In this document: in pieces, positions 31,831 through 43,579 of the stretch | Layout of the letters: every line of letters begins with the position of its first letter | How positions within the stretch are numbered: position 1 is the first letter of the stretch | Assembly: GCA_039111635.1 (NCBI GenBank) | Contig: JBCAQO010000012.1 | Span: forward strand, 1-64,000 | From: Heterobasidion occidentale | Taxonomy: Eukaryota; Basidiomycota; Agaricomycetes; Russulales; Bondarzewiaceae | Direction of reading: 5' to 3' | DNA length: 64,000 nt | The notes under the pieces: generated by a model | What the model saw: only the letters and a program-made list of their open reading frames with translations | Told to the model about the DNA's origin: nothing | The model's database searches: none | Position numbers and translations under genes: made by a program

Positions 31831-34290
31831 GCGACGTCTCAGACGTACCCTGTACATCTGTGACGACTGCGCGACGTGCCAGACGTCCCCCCTTTGTCTG
31901 TGGTGCACACAGGCCGTCTATGACGACTGCGCGATGTCTCAGACATACCCTGTACGTCTCTGACGACTGTGCGACGTCGCAGACTAACCCTGTACGTCTC
32001 TGACGACTGCGCGACGTCTTAGACGTACACCGTACGTCTCTGACGACTGCGCGACGTGCCAGACATCCCCCTTTGTCTGTGGTGCACACAGGCCGTCTCT
32101 GACGAGTGCACGACGTCTCAGAAGTACCCTGTACGTCTGTGACGACTGCACGACGTCTCAGACGTACCCTGTACGTCTGTGACGACTGCGCGACTTTGCA
32201 GACGTCCCCCTTTGTCCGTGGTGCACACAGGCCGTCTCTGACGATGCACGACGTCTCAGACGTACCCTGTACGTCTGTGACGACTGCACGACGTCCCAGA
32301 CGTACCCTGTACGTCTGTGACGACTGCGCGACTTTGCAGACGTCCCCCTTTGTCCGTGGTGCACACAGGCCGTCTCTGACGAGTGCACGACGTCTCAGAC
32401 GTACCCTGTACGTCTGTGACGACTGCACGACGTCCCAGACGTACCCTGCACGTCTGTTACGAGTGCACGACGTCCCAGACGTACCCTGTACGTCTGTGAC
32501 GACTGCGCGACTTTGCAGACGTCCCCCTTTGTCCGTGGTGCACACAGGCCGTCTCTGACGAGTGCACGACGTCCCAGACGTACCCTGTACGTCTGTGACG
32601 ACTGCGCGACTTTGCAGACGTCCCCCTTTGTCCGTGGTGCACACAGGCCGTCTCTGACGAGTGCACGACGTCCCAGACGTACCCTGTACGTCTGTGACGA
32701 CTGCGCGACGTCCCAGACGTCCCCCCTTTGTCTGTGGTGCACACAGGTCGTCTATGACGACTGCGCGACGTCTCAGACGTCCCCCCTTTGTCTGTGGTGC
32801 ACACAGGTCGTCTGTGACGACTGCACAACGTCGCAGACGAGCCCCCTTTGTCTGTGGTGCACACAGGTCGCCTGTGACGACTGCACAACGTCGCAGATGT
32901 ACGCTGTACGTCTGTGACGACTGCGCGACGTCTCACACGTCCCCCCTTTGTCTGTGGTGCACACAGGCTGTCTCTGACGAGCGCACGACGTCTGAGACGT
33001 ACCCTGTACGTCTGTGACGACTGCGCGACTTTGCAGACGTCCCCCTTTGTCCGTGGTGCACACAGGCCGTCTCTGACGAGTGCACGACGTCTCAGACGTA
33101 CCCTGTACGTCTGTGACGACTGCACAACGTCCCAGACGTACCCTGTACGTCTGTGACGACTGCGCGACGTCCCAGACGTCCCCCCTTTGTCTGTGGTGCA
33201 CACAGGTCGTCTGTGACGACTGCACAACGTCGCAGACGAGCCCCCTTTGTCTGTGGTGCACACAGGTCGTCTGTGACGACTGCACAACGTCGCAGACGAG
33301 CCCCCTTTGTCTGTGGTGCACACAGGTCGTCTGTGACGACTGCACAACGTCGCAGACGTACGCTGTACGTCTGTGACGACTGCGCGACGTCTCACACGTC
33401 CCCCCTTTGTCCGTGGTGCACACAGGCTGTCTCTGACGAGCGCACGACGTCTGAGACGTACCCTGTACGTCTGTGACGACTGCGCGACTTTGCAGACGTC
33501 CCCCTTTGTCCGTGGTGCACACAGGCCGTCTCTGACGAGTGCACGACGTCTCAGACGTACCCTGTACGTCTGTGACGACTGCACAACGTCCCAGACGTAC
33601 CCTGTACGTCTGTGACGACTGCGCGACTTTGCAGACGTCCCCCTTTGTCCGTGGTGCACACAGGCCGTCTCTGACGAGTGCACGACGTCTCAGACGTACC
33701 CTGTACGTCTGTGACGACTGCACAACGTCCCAGACGTACCCTGTACGTCTGTGACGACTGCGCGACTTTGCAGACGTCCCCCTTTGTCTGTGGTGCACAC
33801 AGGCCGTCTATGACGAGTGCACGACGTCCCAGACGTACCCTGTACGTCTGTGACGACTGCGCGACGTCCCAGACGTCCCCCTTTGTCTGTGGTGCACACA
33901 GGTCGTCTATGACGACTGCGCGACGTCGCAGACGAGCCCCCTTTGTCTGTGGTGCACACAGGTCGTCTGTGACGACTGCACAACGTCGCAGACGTACGCT
34001 GTACGTCTGTGACGACTGCGCGACTTTGCAGACGTCCCCCTTTGTCCGTGGTGCACACAGGCCGTCTCTGACGAGTGCACGACGTCTCAGACGTACCCTG
34101 TACGTCTGTGACGACTGCGCGACGTCTCAGACGTCCCCCCTTTGTCTGTGGTGCACACAGGTCGTCTATGACGACTGCGCGACGTCGCAGACGAGCCCCC
34201 TTTGTCTGTGGTGCACACAGGTCGTCTGTGACGACTGCACAACGTCGCAGACGTACCCTGTACGTCTGTGACGACTGCCCGACGTCTGGG
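31831..34290. repeat. 40/59 bp minisatellite array
   Basis: Two unit types alternate. A unit of about 40 bp carries CAGACGTACCCTGTACGTCT and then GTGACGACTGCACGACGTCC. A unit of about 59 bp carries CAGACGTCCCCCTTTGTCTG, a TGGTGCACACAGG block, and the same GACGACTGCACGACGTC end. ACCCTGTACGT and GGTGCACAC give short palindromes (GTAC, GTGCAC). Blocks of two to three units are repeated almost identically (33000-33160, 33460-33620, 33600-33760), which shows recent unequal exchange. Confidence 0.95.
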
Positions 34291-34479
34291 ACGTCCCCCC
34301 CTCGTCTGGGTGAACACAAGGCGTCTGCAACGGCTGAAACGACGTCTCAGACGTCGCGTCTCGTCTAGGATGCAGGCAGGCTGTCTGCGACGTCTGCCTG
34401 ACATCTGAGACGTCGCGTCTCGTCTCAGACGACTGCTAATCGTCACGGACGTCCTCATGTCACCAACAACGGCTGCACT

Positions 34480-34728
34480 CTCTCACCTACTCTCTCACCT
34501 GACTCCTCGCCTGCCTCCTCCCCTGGCCTCTCACCTAGCCTCTCGCCTGCCTCCTCACCTAGCCTCTCACCTGCCTCCTCACCTAGCCTCTCACCTGCCT
34601 CCTCACCTGGCCTCTCACCTAGCCTCTCACCTGCCTCCTCACCTGGCCTCTCACCTGGCTCCTCACCTATCCAACATCTTGGATTTTTTTCGCCTCACCT
34701 ACCACCCGCCTACCACCTCTTATAACCT
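34480..34728. repeat. CTCACCTG minisatellite plus 59 bp tail, copy 2
   Basis: Starts with GGCTGCACTCTCTCACCT, runs as CTCACCTG units to 34669, then has the 59 bp tail at 34670-34728 ending TTATAACCT. The next base returns directly to the 59 bp array unit (GCACACAGGTCGTCTGTG), so the cassette lies inside the array. Confidence 0.9.
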
Positions 34729-37326
34729 GCACACAGGTCGTCTGTGACGACTGCGCGACGTTGCAGACGTCCCCCTTTGTCTGTAGTGCACACAGGCCGT
34801 CCATGACGAGTGCACGATGTGCCAGACGTACCCTGTACGTCTGTGACGACTGCACGACGTCCCAGACGTACAGGGTGCGTCTGTGACGACTGCACGACGT
34901 TGCAGACGTCCCCCTTTGTCTGTGGTGAACACAGATCGTCTGTGACGACTGCACGACGTCTCAGACATACCCTGTACGTCTGTGACGACTGCACGACGTC
35001 CCAGACATACCCTGTACGTCTGTGACGACTGCACGACGTCCCAGACGTACAGGGTGCGTCTGTGACGACTGCACGACGTTGCAGACGTCCCCCTTTGTCT
35101 GTGGTGAACACAGATCGTCTGTGACGACTGCACGACGTCTCAGACATACCCTGTACGTCTGTGACGACTGCACGACGTCCCAGACGTACCCAGGTCGTCT
35201 GTGACGACTGCACGACGTTGCAGACGTCCCCCTTTGTCTGTGGTGCACACAGATCGTCTGTGACGACTGCACGACGGCGCAGACATACCCTGTACGTCTG
35301 TGACGACTGCACGACGTCCCAGACATACGCTGTACGTCTGTGACGGCTGCACGACGTCTCAGACGTCCCCCTTTGTCTGGGGTGCACACAGGCCGTCTGT
35401 GACAACTGCGCAACGTCTCAGACGAACCCAGGTCGTCTGTGACGGCTGCACGACGTCCCAGACGTACCCAGGTCGTCTATGACGAATGCACGACGTCCCA
35501 GACATACCCTCTACGTCTGTGACGACTGCACGACGTCCCAGACGTCCCCCCTTCGTCTGTAACGGCTGCACGACGTCGCAGACGTCCCCCTTTGTCTGGG
35601 GTGCACACCGGTCGTCTGTGACGACTGCACGACGTCTCAGACATACCCTGTACGTCTGTGACGACTGCACGACGTCCCAGACGTACCCATGTCGTCTGTG
35701 ACGACTGCGCAACGTCCCAGACGTACCCAGGTCGTCTGTGACGACTGCACGACGTCCCAGACGTCCCCCTTTGTATGTGGTACACGCAGGTTGTCTGTGA
35801 CGAATGCACGACGTCTCAGACGCACCCTGTACGTCTGTGACTACTGCACGACGTTGCAGACGTCCCCCCTTCGTCTGTAACGGCTGCACGACGTCGCAGA
35901 CGTCCCCCTTTGTCTGGGGTGCACACCGGTCGTCTGTGACGACTGCACAACGTCCCAGACATACGCTGTACGTCTGTGACGGCTGCACGACGTCGCAGAC
36001 GTCCCCCTTTGTCTGGGATGCACACAGGTCGTCTGTGACGACTGCACGACGTCTCAGACGCACCTTGTACGTCCGTGACGACTGCACGACGTCGCAAACG
36101 TCCCCCTTTGTCTGTGGTGAACACAGATCGTCTGGGACGACTGCACGACGTCTCAGACATACCCTGTACGTCTGTGACAACTGCACGACGTCCCAGACAT
36201 ACCCTGTACGTCTGTGACGACTGCACGACGTCCCAGACATACCCTGTACGTCTGTGACGACTGCACGACGTCCCAGACGTACAGGGTGCGTCTGTGACGA
36301 CTGCACGACGTTGCAGAAGTCCCCCTTTGTCTGTGGTGGCACACAGATCGTCTGTGACGACCTGCACGACGTCTCAGACATACCCTGTACGTCTGTGACG
36401 ACTGCACGACGTCCCAGACGTACCCATGTCGTCTGTGACGACTGCGCAACGTCCCAGACGTACCCAGGTCGTCTGTGACGACTGCACGACGTCCCAGACG
36501 TCCCCCTTTGTATGTGGTACACGCAGGTTGTCTGTGACGAATGCACGACGTCTCAGACGCACCCTGTACGTCTGTGACTACTGCACGACGTTGCAGACGT
36601 CCCCCCTTCGTCTGGGGTGCACGCAGGTCGTCTGTGACGACTGCGCAACGTCCCAGACGTACACAGGTCGTCTGTGACGACTGCACGACGTCTCAAATGC
36701 ACCCTGTACTTCCGTGACGACTGCACAACGTTGCAGACGTCCCCCCTTCGTCTGTGACGGCTGCACGACGTCGCAGATATCCCCCTTTGTCTGGGGTGCA
36801 CACAGGTCGTTTGTGACGACTGCGCGACGTTGCAGAAGTCCCCCTTTGTCTGTGGTGCAACACATATCGTCTGTGACGACTGCACGACGTCTCAGACATA
36901 CCCTGTACGTCTGTGACGGCTGCACGACGTTGCAGACGTCCCCCTTTGTCTGGGGTGCACACAGGTCGTCTGTGACGACTGTACGACGTCTCAAACGCCC
37001 CCTCTACGTCTGTGACGACTGCACGACGTCCCCAGAACATACCCTGTATGTCTGTGACAACTGCACGACCGGCTCAGGCGTCCCCCCTTTGTCTGTGGTG
37101 CACACAGGCTGTCTGCAACCGCTGCCCGACGTTTAGGACGTCCCCCTCCCTCGTCTGGGGTGAACGCAGGGCATCTGCAACGGCTGAAGCAATGTCTGAG
37201 ACGTCGCGTCTCGTCTAGGATGCAGGCAGGCTGTCTGCGACGACTGCCTGACATCTGAGACGTTTGTGTGTCGTCCCAAACGACTGCTAGTTGTCAGGGA
37301 CATCCTCACGTCACCAGAAACGGCTG
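34729..37326. repeat. 40/59 bp minisatellite array, second block
   Basis: The same two unit types as at 31831-34290, but with more ACATACCCTGTACGTCTGTG and GACGTACCCAGGTCGTCTG variants. A block at about 35670-35860 is nearly identical to 36410-36600, another sign of recent segmental exchange. It ends in the degenerate type seen at 31 kb. Confidence 0.95.
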
Positions 37327-37590
37327 CACTCTCTCACCTGACTCCTACACTCCTTCCTCACCTGCGTCCTCACCTTGCCTTCTTACCTAGCCTCTCACAC
37401 TGCCTCCTCACCTGGCCCCTCACCTACTCACCTAGCCTCCTCACCTAGCCTCTCACCTGCCTTCTCACCTAGCCTCTCACCTGCCTTCTCACCTGGCCCC
37501 TCACCTGGCCTCTCACCTGGCTCCTCACCTACCCAACATCTCGGATTTTTTTCGCCTCACCTACCACCCGCCTACCACCTCTTATAACCT
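37327..37590. repeat. CTCACCTG minisatellite plus 59 bp tail, copy 3
   Basis: Same left junction as copy 2 (ACGGCTGCACTCTCTCACCTG), CTCACCTG units, and the tail at 37532-37590 ending TTATAACCT. This copy is followed by non-repetitive sequence. Confidence 0.9.
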
Positions 37591-37599
37591 AAGTCGGGA

Positions 37600-38052
37600 A
37601 CTCGGGTTCGTCTACCGCGAGATGTCAAGGATCTCCGAGGATGATGCGATTGGATGGTGGGGACAGACATCCGAGCCGCCACTGCCTGGCCCGACGCTGG
37701 GGCTGCCGGAGTTGCTGCTGCTTGGGTTGCCTAAGAGGGAAACGGGGCCTGAAGTCGCGAACAGATGAGGACGAGTGCGGGGGGCGGATGAGCAGACTTG
37801 AGGATAGGTTGGGAGAGACGAACCGGATCCGGTCTAGTGTATGTGCTGTACTTCGAGGATGTAACTGCATATCTTGGTGCAGCCCTTGGGGTCCTGGAAG
37901 CTGAGGGCTTAGTTGACGTCGGGCTCGGTCCAGACGGCGAGCGTGTTGCAGCAGGTGTCAGTGTCGGGAGGAGGATGGCAGGAAGAGAAGGACAAGCAGG
38001 AAGCGCAAAAAGTGCGAGAAGAAGGGAACACGACGCACCCTGCTGCTGCTGA
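37600..38052 (+). pseudogene. Hypothetical gene fragment
   Basis: Two coding-like pieces are visible. The first, 37597-37767, contains DDAIGWWGQTSEPPLPGPTL and ends at TGA. The second, in another frame, ends near 38052 and contains LVYVLYFEDVTAYLGAALG and LVDVGLGPDGERVAAGVS. The link between them has no clear intron. No domain is recognised, and this is probably a relic. Confidence 0.3.
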
Positions 38053-38480
38053 GAGACGTCGCTGGAATGGATGCTGGTCTGGAGGATGACCCGACTGTAG
38101 CTGGACTCTATGCAGGCGATGAGGAGGGCCTCGCGCGCGGGGAGGGACTGGCGCGAGAAAAAAATGACGACTCACTATTGTATTGTTCAACCTACTCAGC
38201 GAGCTTGCGTCTATCGTGGACGTCCCTTGTCATCCCCAAGCCATCTCTTCGCCGCCGCCATTCCTTCCTCTTTCCCCGCCAGGCCCTAGAGAGAAAGGAA
38301 GTTGTCAGTCAAAACAAAGTCAGAAGCTAAGAGATAGACAAATAAAAAGAACAGTCAGTATCACAACGCGCCGTCAGCAATGTGTGCTTTCTCAAGGCCT
38401 CGGCGGAGGCCCATCGTCCGCTGGTATCGTCGAGAGAGGTCAAGAGGGTGCGGAGTAAAAGGTTGAGAACAAGAAGAAAC
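38053..38480. other. Intergenic with a diverged copy of the 23 kb repeat module
   Basis: TTCAACCTACTCAGCGAGCT and CTATCGTGGACGTCCCTTGT near 38190 resemble 23360-23400 (CTCAACGAGTTCGCATCCAT, CGTGGATGTCCTCGCTGTCC). The repeat module therefore recurs here in the same orientation. No gene is present. Confidence 0.5.
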
Positions 38481-38629
38481 TCACGATGTTTCCTTGAGAT
38501 TCCCTGAGAGGTCGGTATCGATATATCGAGTGAAAGTCGATCGAGGACGCTTGATGTTCAAAGGTGTGGGGGATGCTGGACGCGACGCGATGTCGCAGTG
38601 TGCTTGATCACGAGACGTTGGAGGGCACT

Positions 38630-38960
38630 GTGCCGACACAGTCGGAGAGAAAACTCCGACTGTGTCCGACACAGTCGGACTGTGTGGCGCGATAATCAAT
38701 GGACTGTGTGCGGCACGGCCGGACTGTGTGGCGCGACCTTAGGGCCAAATCCCGGACTGTCACCGAGAGTCCGGACTAAGTGGCGCAGAAACAGCGCTAA
38801 AACCTAGACTGTGTGCGGTCTCGGCCGGACTGTGTGGCGCAACAGAGAGACTGTGCGTGGAGTGACAACAGTGTGACGACTGTGCGCCCGCAATCTCCCG
38901 ACTGTGTGCCGGCTCTTTCCCGATGCTGACTAAACTGTGTCTCTGGGTTGCAGAATACTG
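38630..38960. repeat. CCGGACTGTGTGGCGC dispersed repeats with a palindrome
   Basis: The word GGACTGTGTGGCGC recurs at about 38673, 38720 and 38827, with degenerate relatives between. At 38653-38677 the arms TCCGACTGTGT and ACACAGTCGGA form a perfect 11 bp inverted repeat around CCG. No gene is present. Confidence 0.7.
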
Positions 38961-39818
38961 TCAACATCACAAACAATTCCATATCTCCGAATCCCCTCAT
39001 CCAAATGGTACACCTGTGGTATAATTTGAAAGGCACTGTATGTAGGAGCATTTCCTTTGTTTTGTGATGAAAATCGAACAACAATTGGGGACTGAAGACA
39101 CACTTTTTTGAGTTTTTCCTGTGATTTCGTATTTTGCCTGTAACACCTTCAATACTCCATGTCTACTAATGAAACATTCAGGATGTCATCTTATATAGCT
39201 TTTGTATTTATTGAATCAGACAGAATTGTGTGGAATTTCAAGTTTGGTTCCCAAAACCCAGACTGTGCTTCACACAGTCTGATTTTGGGGGGTAGACTGT
39301 TTAAATCAATATCTATTGAACCCATGATTCAATCTCACTGTTTCTGGGCTCCAAAGTTGCACCAGGGTATGAGGTTTATAGGCCATATTTTTTGTATTTA
39401 TAGCAGCACTAAATTGGCAACACAGTTGTTTCGGATATCCAAGGACTCAAAAGTGTCGGTAATAGTACTAGTCAAAGTCATGCTCGAACTCGCGCTCCGC
39501 GCTCTGCAAAACATTGACACATACTCACACACACCGTCGGAACCATCCCCTCAGGTTTTCCCTACCAGTCCTGAGTCCTCCTCATCACCGTCTTTACCGT
39601 CACTCCCGGTTCCACCTATGCCACGCCCACCGACACCGGCTAGACGCTAGTCAAACCAATGCCCCGGACCACGCATCATTATGCTTTCCCCTTCGCCTGA
39701 CTCACGCCTAGTCAATCCCTACTCTGTCATTGCAAAGCACTACCCGACTTCTGCCTTGGCCTACATATCGCACAACCCAACCGACCATTACCCATTGCGC
39801 TATATGTGAGGCCGAGGT
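38961..39818. other. AT-rich region, no supported gene
   Basis: An open frame at 39159-39650 begins with no recognisable domain and ends in a Ser/Pro-rich tail. Its position just before a polypurine tract and LTR suggests that it is the degenerate internal 3' end of an older LTR retrotransposon. Confidence 0.35.
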
Positions 39819-40284
39819 TAGAAAGGGGGTGGTGTTAAGAGCCGGCTCATAACACATGACATATGATCACCTGATCATATGACACGCGGTCTATGACCAA
39901 CGGATACGACCTATACCCGGTGACCGACCCCTTGACTTTACCAGCGGACATTGAGTTATCTTATCTTATCTTTCGTTCCTGGATTAACGATCAGTTACAT
40001 CACTGACATCATTGATTGCATCATGCTTCTCTGATCGCATCATAGATTACATCATTCCGATCGTTGATCGTTTGCTTCTATTTGGTGCCTTGAGCACAGA
40101 CCTTCTGTAGATCTTGCCCTAAAGCGGATCGCGTATATATAGAACGAGCCAGATACCTGTATCGCCAGCTCATTCACCTTTGTTACTCCCCACCTGTTCT
40201 TACTCTTGACCCTTGGTACTAGCCATACCTCTGCTATATCATAGTCTTTGCCAATAGGCCAGACTCTTGATTGTCAATAGAACA
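39819..40284 (+). repeat. Older LTR with upstream polypurine tract
   Basis: A purine run, TTAGAAAGGGGGTGG at about 39818-39832, is followed by TGTTAAGAGCCGG. A segment of about 450 bp with stacked GATCA-like words ends in TCAATAGAACA near 40284. The polypurine tract is almost the same as that of the intact Gypsy element (TAGAAAGGGGGTAA), and TG...CA ends are present. I therefore call it the 3' LTR of a related plus-strand element. Its own 5' part was not found. Confidence 0.5.
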
Positions 40285-40384
40285 TCTGCTTGAGCATTGG
40301 TTTAACTTGCCCTGCGCTTCTCTCTATCATCATCCTCAACCACTCAGTCGTCATCTCAATACTGGCTGAGTTCTACACAGGACT

Positions 40385-40505
40385 AGCAGTATTCTATCTC
40401 GACTTTAGTGGGCAGCATATCTACTGCCATCCAGGTCCGCATCAGGTCGTACCCGCACATCTGTGGGAAAACCTTTGTGCATTCCTGGAGACGCGATACC
40501 ATCAC
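40385..40505 (+). pseudogene. Interrupted reading frame, left piece
   Basis: After an acceptor-like CTACACAG, the frame reads LDFSGQHIYCHPGPHQVVPA and LETRYHH up to the transposon edge. It continues in frame after the insertion, at 51277-51352 (ESLVHPELRTQVAAGAF onward to a TGA). The family is not recognised. The Gypsy element therefore landed in what looks like an exon. Confidence 0.45.
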
Positions 40506-41156
40506 TGTTACGAACTGCTCGTTCAGTAACCCAAGAGTAACAGGTTCTTCCCTAGGTCGCACAATGGACTGAGTGGTGGACAGAGTCTCGACTGTATCAG
40601 GCGTTGATACAGGAGGGAATAATGATTGGCTCTAAGAATCCTGTATGTGTGGATACAGGGGAACGAAGAGGTTCGTATTCGAAGATACGAATGAACGAAA
40701 GGTTCTACTGTAGGGGGACAGTAGTGAACGAAGAGAATAGACTGAAGATCCTCAGCCTATTCTATGGGCCTTATATACTGTATGGGGTATAGGGTAAGAG
40801 TCCGTGTGCTTCTCCAGGTTTCCATCCTAGGAGAGCTGTGGCCGCCGTCTTTCTCGTCGGCGCCTACTCTTGTACTTCTCCAGTCGCACTGATCCATCAT
40901 GGTGCGACGAGGTGCTTACCCATAAGCCCTAAGCCCATGGCATGTGAATGCCTCCCTTATCACTGTGTGAACTTCGTGAGCCTCATGTCCCTCTCATATA
41001 GCCTCTACCGATGTCTTGAAGAACCATCGGTCTTGTCGGCTCCTAAGGACATGCCGAATACCTTGATGTACGCTCCGTAGTGGAGCCGCCTAGCATGTGA
41101 TGCTTGATCCATCGGTTAGACCGGCCGCGAAGGGCCCGATCGGTCAAGTCATAACA
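40506..41156 (-). repeat. 3' LTR of the Gypsy element
   Basis: 651 bp, TGTTACGAACTGC ... GTCATAACA on the plus strand. I compared it base by base with 50621-51271 and found no difference. Confidence 0.98.
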
Positions 41157-41170
41157 TTACCCCCTTTCTA
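41157..41170 (-). other. Polypurine tract of the Gypsy element
   Basis: In element sense this reads TAGAAAGGGGGTAA directly against the 3' LTR, the expected primer position for plus-strand DNA synthesis. Confidence 0.85.
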
Positions 41171-43579
41171 GGTCCCAACTCCTGAGGGGACTACTCGCTT
41201 GAGCAGCAGTGAGCTTCATCGTCATTCCACATACAATTGCTTGCTGATCGTCAAACAGATTGGGATGCGTCTTCCCAATATCGCTTCGTTTTCTGGGGCG
41301 AGGACCGACCTACGTCGTTTACAACGCCTAGGAGTTTTCCTTCTCCGTTGAGCTGTTTGATTTGAAGTTCGGGGCATAGTCACAATACCCTGTCCCTTCT
41401 CCCGGTGTTCTTCCTTCACCGCACGTTTTGTGTGAGTATACTCCTAGAGTCAATAGGCAGCTACTCGACCAGGACTCCCTGGTAGGTTTGATGAGCCAGT
41501 ATCATCTGGCGACGATGCAGAAAGGTGTTGTGCGAACGATTATAAGATGAAATAGAAACTCATCTGTGGATGGTGTGTGTCGTTCTTCTTCTAAAGTGCC
41601 GAAGGCCATGTCTCAGTGTTTCCAGGATAGATCTTCATCTCCTTGATCTCCGGTATCGAGGGGGACTCCAGGTGTGTGGGTTGATCGCTTTACTAAGGCT
41701 TAGGCCCACCAACCTATCAAGAATACGACATTTCTTGACTTGTTTTGAGTCCGGCAAGACCCCTTTGAAGATCCCTAACTCTTGTCAGGTTAGAGATTGA
41801 GTGTTCGTCCAGAGTTTGTTTTTCACTAAGGGTATTGGACACGAGGTAAGGACTTTGAGGAATAGACTTTGAACCCCATGGTTTCTTGAATAGACCATGG
41901 TATCCACCTTGACGGTAATTATGTGGGGTCAGCGTAAGGTATGTCCTGGTAGTTTAACGTCGTGCCGGACGTTCGTAGTTTTGCGTCTTTGCGGACGTCG
42001 GCTAGTTTATCCTTAAGTCGTCGCGGACTGAGGCTAGTTTATACATAAGTCGTTGCGGACTGCCCTGCTAGTTTATGCCAAGGTCGTTGCGGACCTATCC
42101 ATCTTCCAACGTAGGAGTACCTGTGAACAAGATGGTAGACCATTTCTGTGCGCCGGAACATTCATCGGTGATGCACATAGGGCCCTAGACCAAGTACAGC
42201 CATCTTGACAGGGTTCCCATTGAGGAAGGGTGGTGACGGTTTATTACTATATCAAACCGGATAACTTATAGAGTCGCGAGAATAGACGTGAAAGCCTATT
42301 TTGACACGACTCACATGGCCCTGTAAACAGAAGGGCAGCTCAGTTTATCGTCATGAAGGACGGCAACTAGTTTATAGTCATTGCGGACGTCCGCTATCGC
42401 CTGGCTTGAACCTCCCGAGCCTCGATAGATTTAATCCTCCGGGGTGAGGGTAGTTTAAGGTCATTTCGGACTAGTTGATGGTCAAGGTCGTGACCATCAA
42501 CCACGTCTCCTATACTTGAAGGAGTAAATAGTTTATCGTCATTGCGGACTAGATCAACATCGTGGCGTCAACAACGATGTCGATCGACATCTCCTATGCT
42601 GAAAGGAGTGGTAGTTTAACGTCTTTGCGGACGTCCCGTAGTTTTACATCGTTGCGGATGTTCGCAACACGAGGCACGGTCCCAGTTGCCTCTTGACTGG
42701 CCCTTGAAGCGGAATCCTTGCTTCGGACTTCAAGGGTAGAATGGGCGCACCATGGAGTAGTCGTGGTCTTGTCGTCGGAAGACTGACAACCCGCTCCATG
42801 TCCCCAAACCCCTCGCACGGAATTGAACCGTGTCGACCCCATATTCTTTTACTGTAGGGCGTATGGAATATGGAAGCGCCTCGACCTAGTCGGCAGGGTT
42901 CTGCAACGGTGGAGGCCCTCACTTCCACCGTCTGCCAGAATACAACCACGCTCCGAGGGTCTTGGTAGCTTTAGCGTCGTTCCGGACGGTAACTAGTTTA
43001 TTGTCATTGCGGACCAAGCCTTTCGTAGTTTTACATCGTTGCGGATGTTTTTCTCCGTTTTGGGTACTAATGGAGTGCGGCCATCAGTTCCTGCATCGCT
43101 GATAGGGTCCCCTAATGCGGAAACGACCCTGTAAAACTGGAGATCCAAAGTGGGACGTCCAAGACACCTGTCAGACCTTGACAGCGAGGTTGGTCCACCG
43201 TTCCCAACGGTGGGTATGCAACACGATTTCCCACCAATATTCATGCATCATTCATGTACCAGTCGGTTATGTTGTGAATCCTAAGGGCCTCCTAATGCGG
43301 AAAGGGCCCTGTAAAACTGGGGATCCAAGCGGGACGCCCGATTCGCTTGTCAGAATACCTCTTGACAACGAGAGTGTTGAATGCTTGTCCTTCATCTTGA
43401 GACCGGAGGGCTGCAACGCGAAATGGTCAGGTACTTCCCCTGCCTTCTTATCTTTTCACAGTTTAACGTCATGCAGGACGTTCGTTCCGGCGTCCTGTGC
43501 GTGAAACCGGTACCTGTGATGCGGAGGTCCTTTCCTCTCCGTCATCATGTTAAAACCAGGGGTTCCTCAACTCCCTGGT
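41171..43579 (-). other. Long non-coding 3' region of the Gypsy element with about 15 copies of a short motif
   Basis: No ORF of note is present. A motif with plus-strand consensus TAGTTTAWCGTCRTTGCGGACG occurs near 41950, 41976, 42003, 42035, 42069, 42341, 42368, 42451, 42529, 42612, 42639, 42966, 42994, 43026 and 43459. It varies in the middle but keeps TAGTTT and GCGGAC. All copies have the same orientation and the spacing is irregular. A second repeat, CCTGTAAAACTGGRGATCCAA, lies near 43130 and 43310 in longer similar blocks. Confidence 0.85.

Noticed and set aside
31697..36686. Many long minus- and plus-strand ORFs (up to 408 residues) in the 31-37 kb arrays
   Set aside because: All are repeat translations in several frames at once, with no start context or domain to support a gene.
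42810..42835. tRNA-like T-arm (CACGG-TTCAATT-CCGTG on the minus strand)
   Set aside because: No matching acceptor, D-arm or A-box is found at the expected distance; it lies in the retrotransposon non-coding region.
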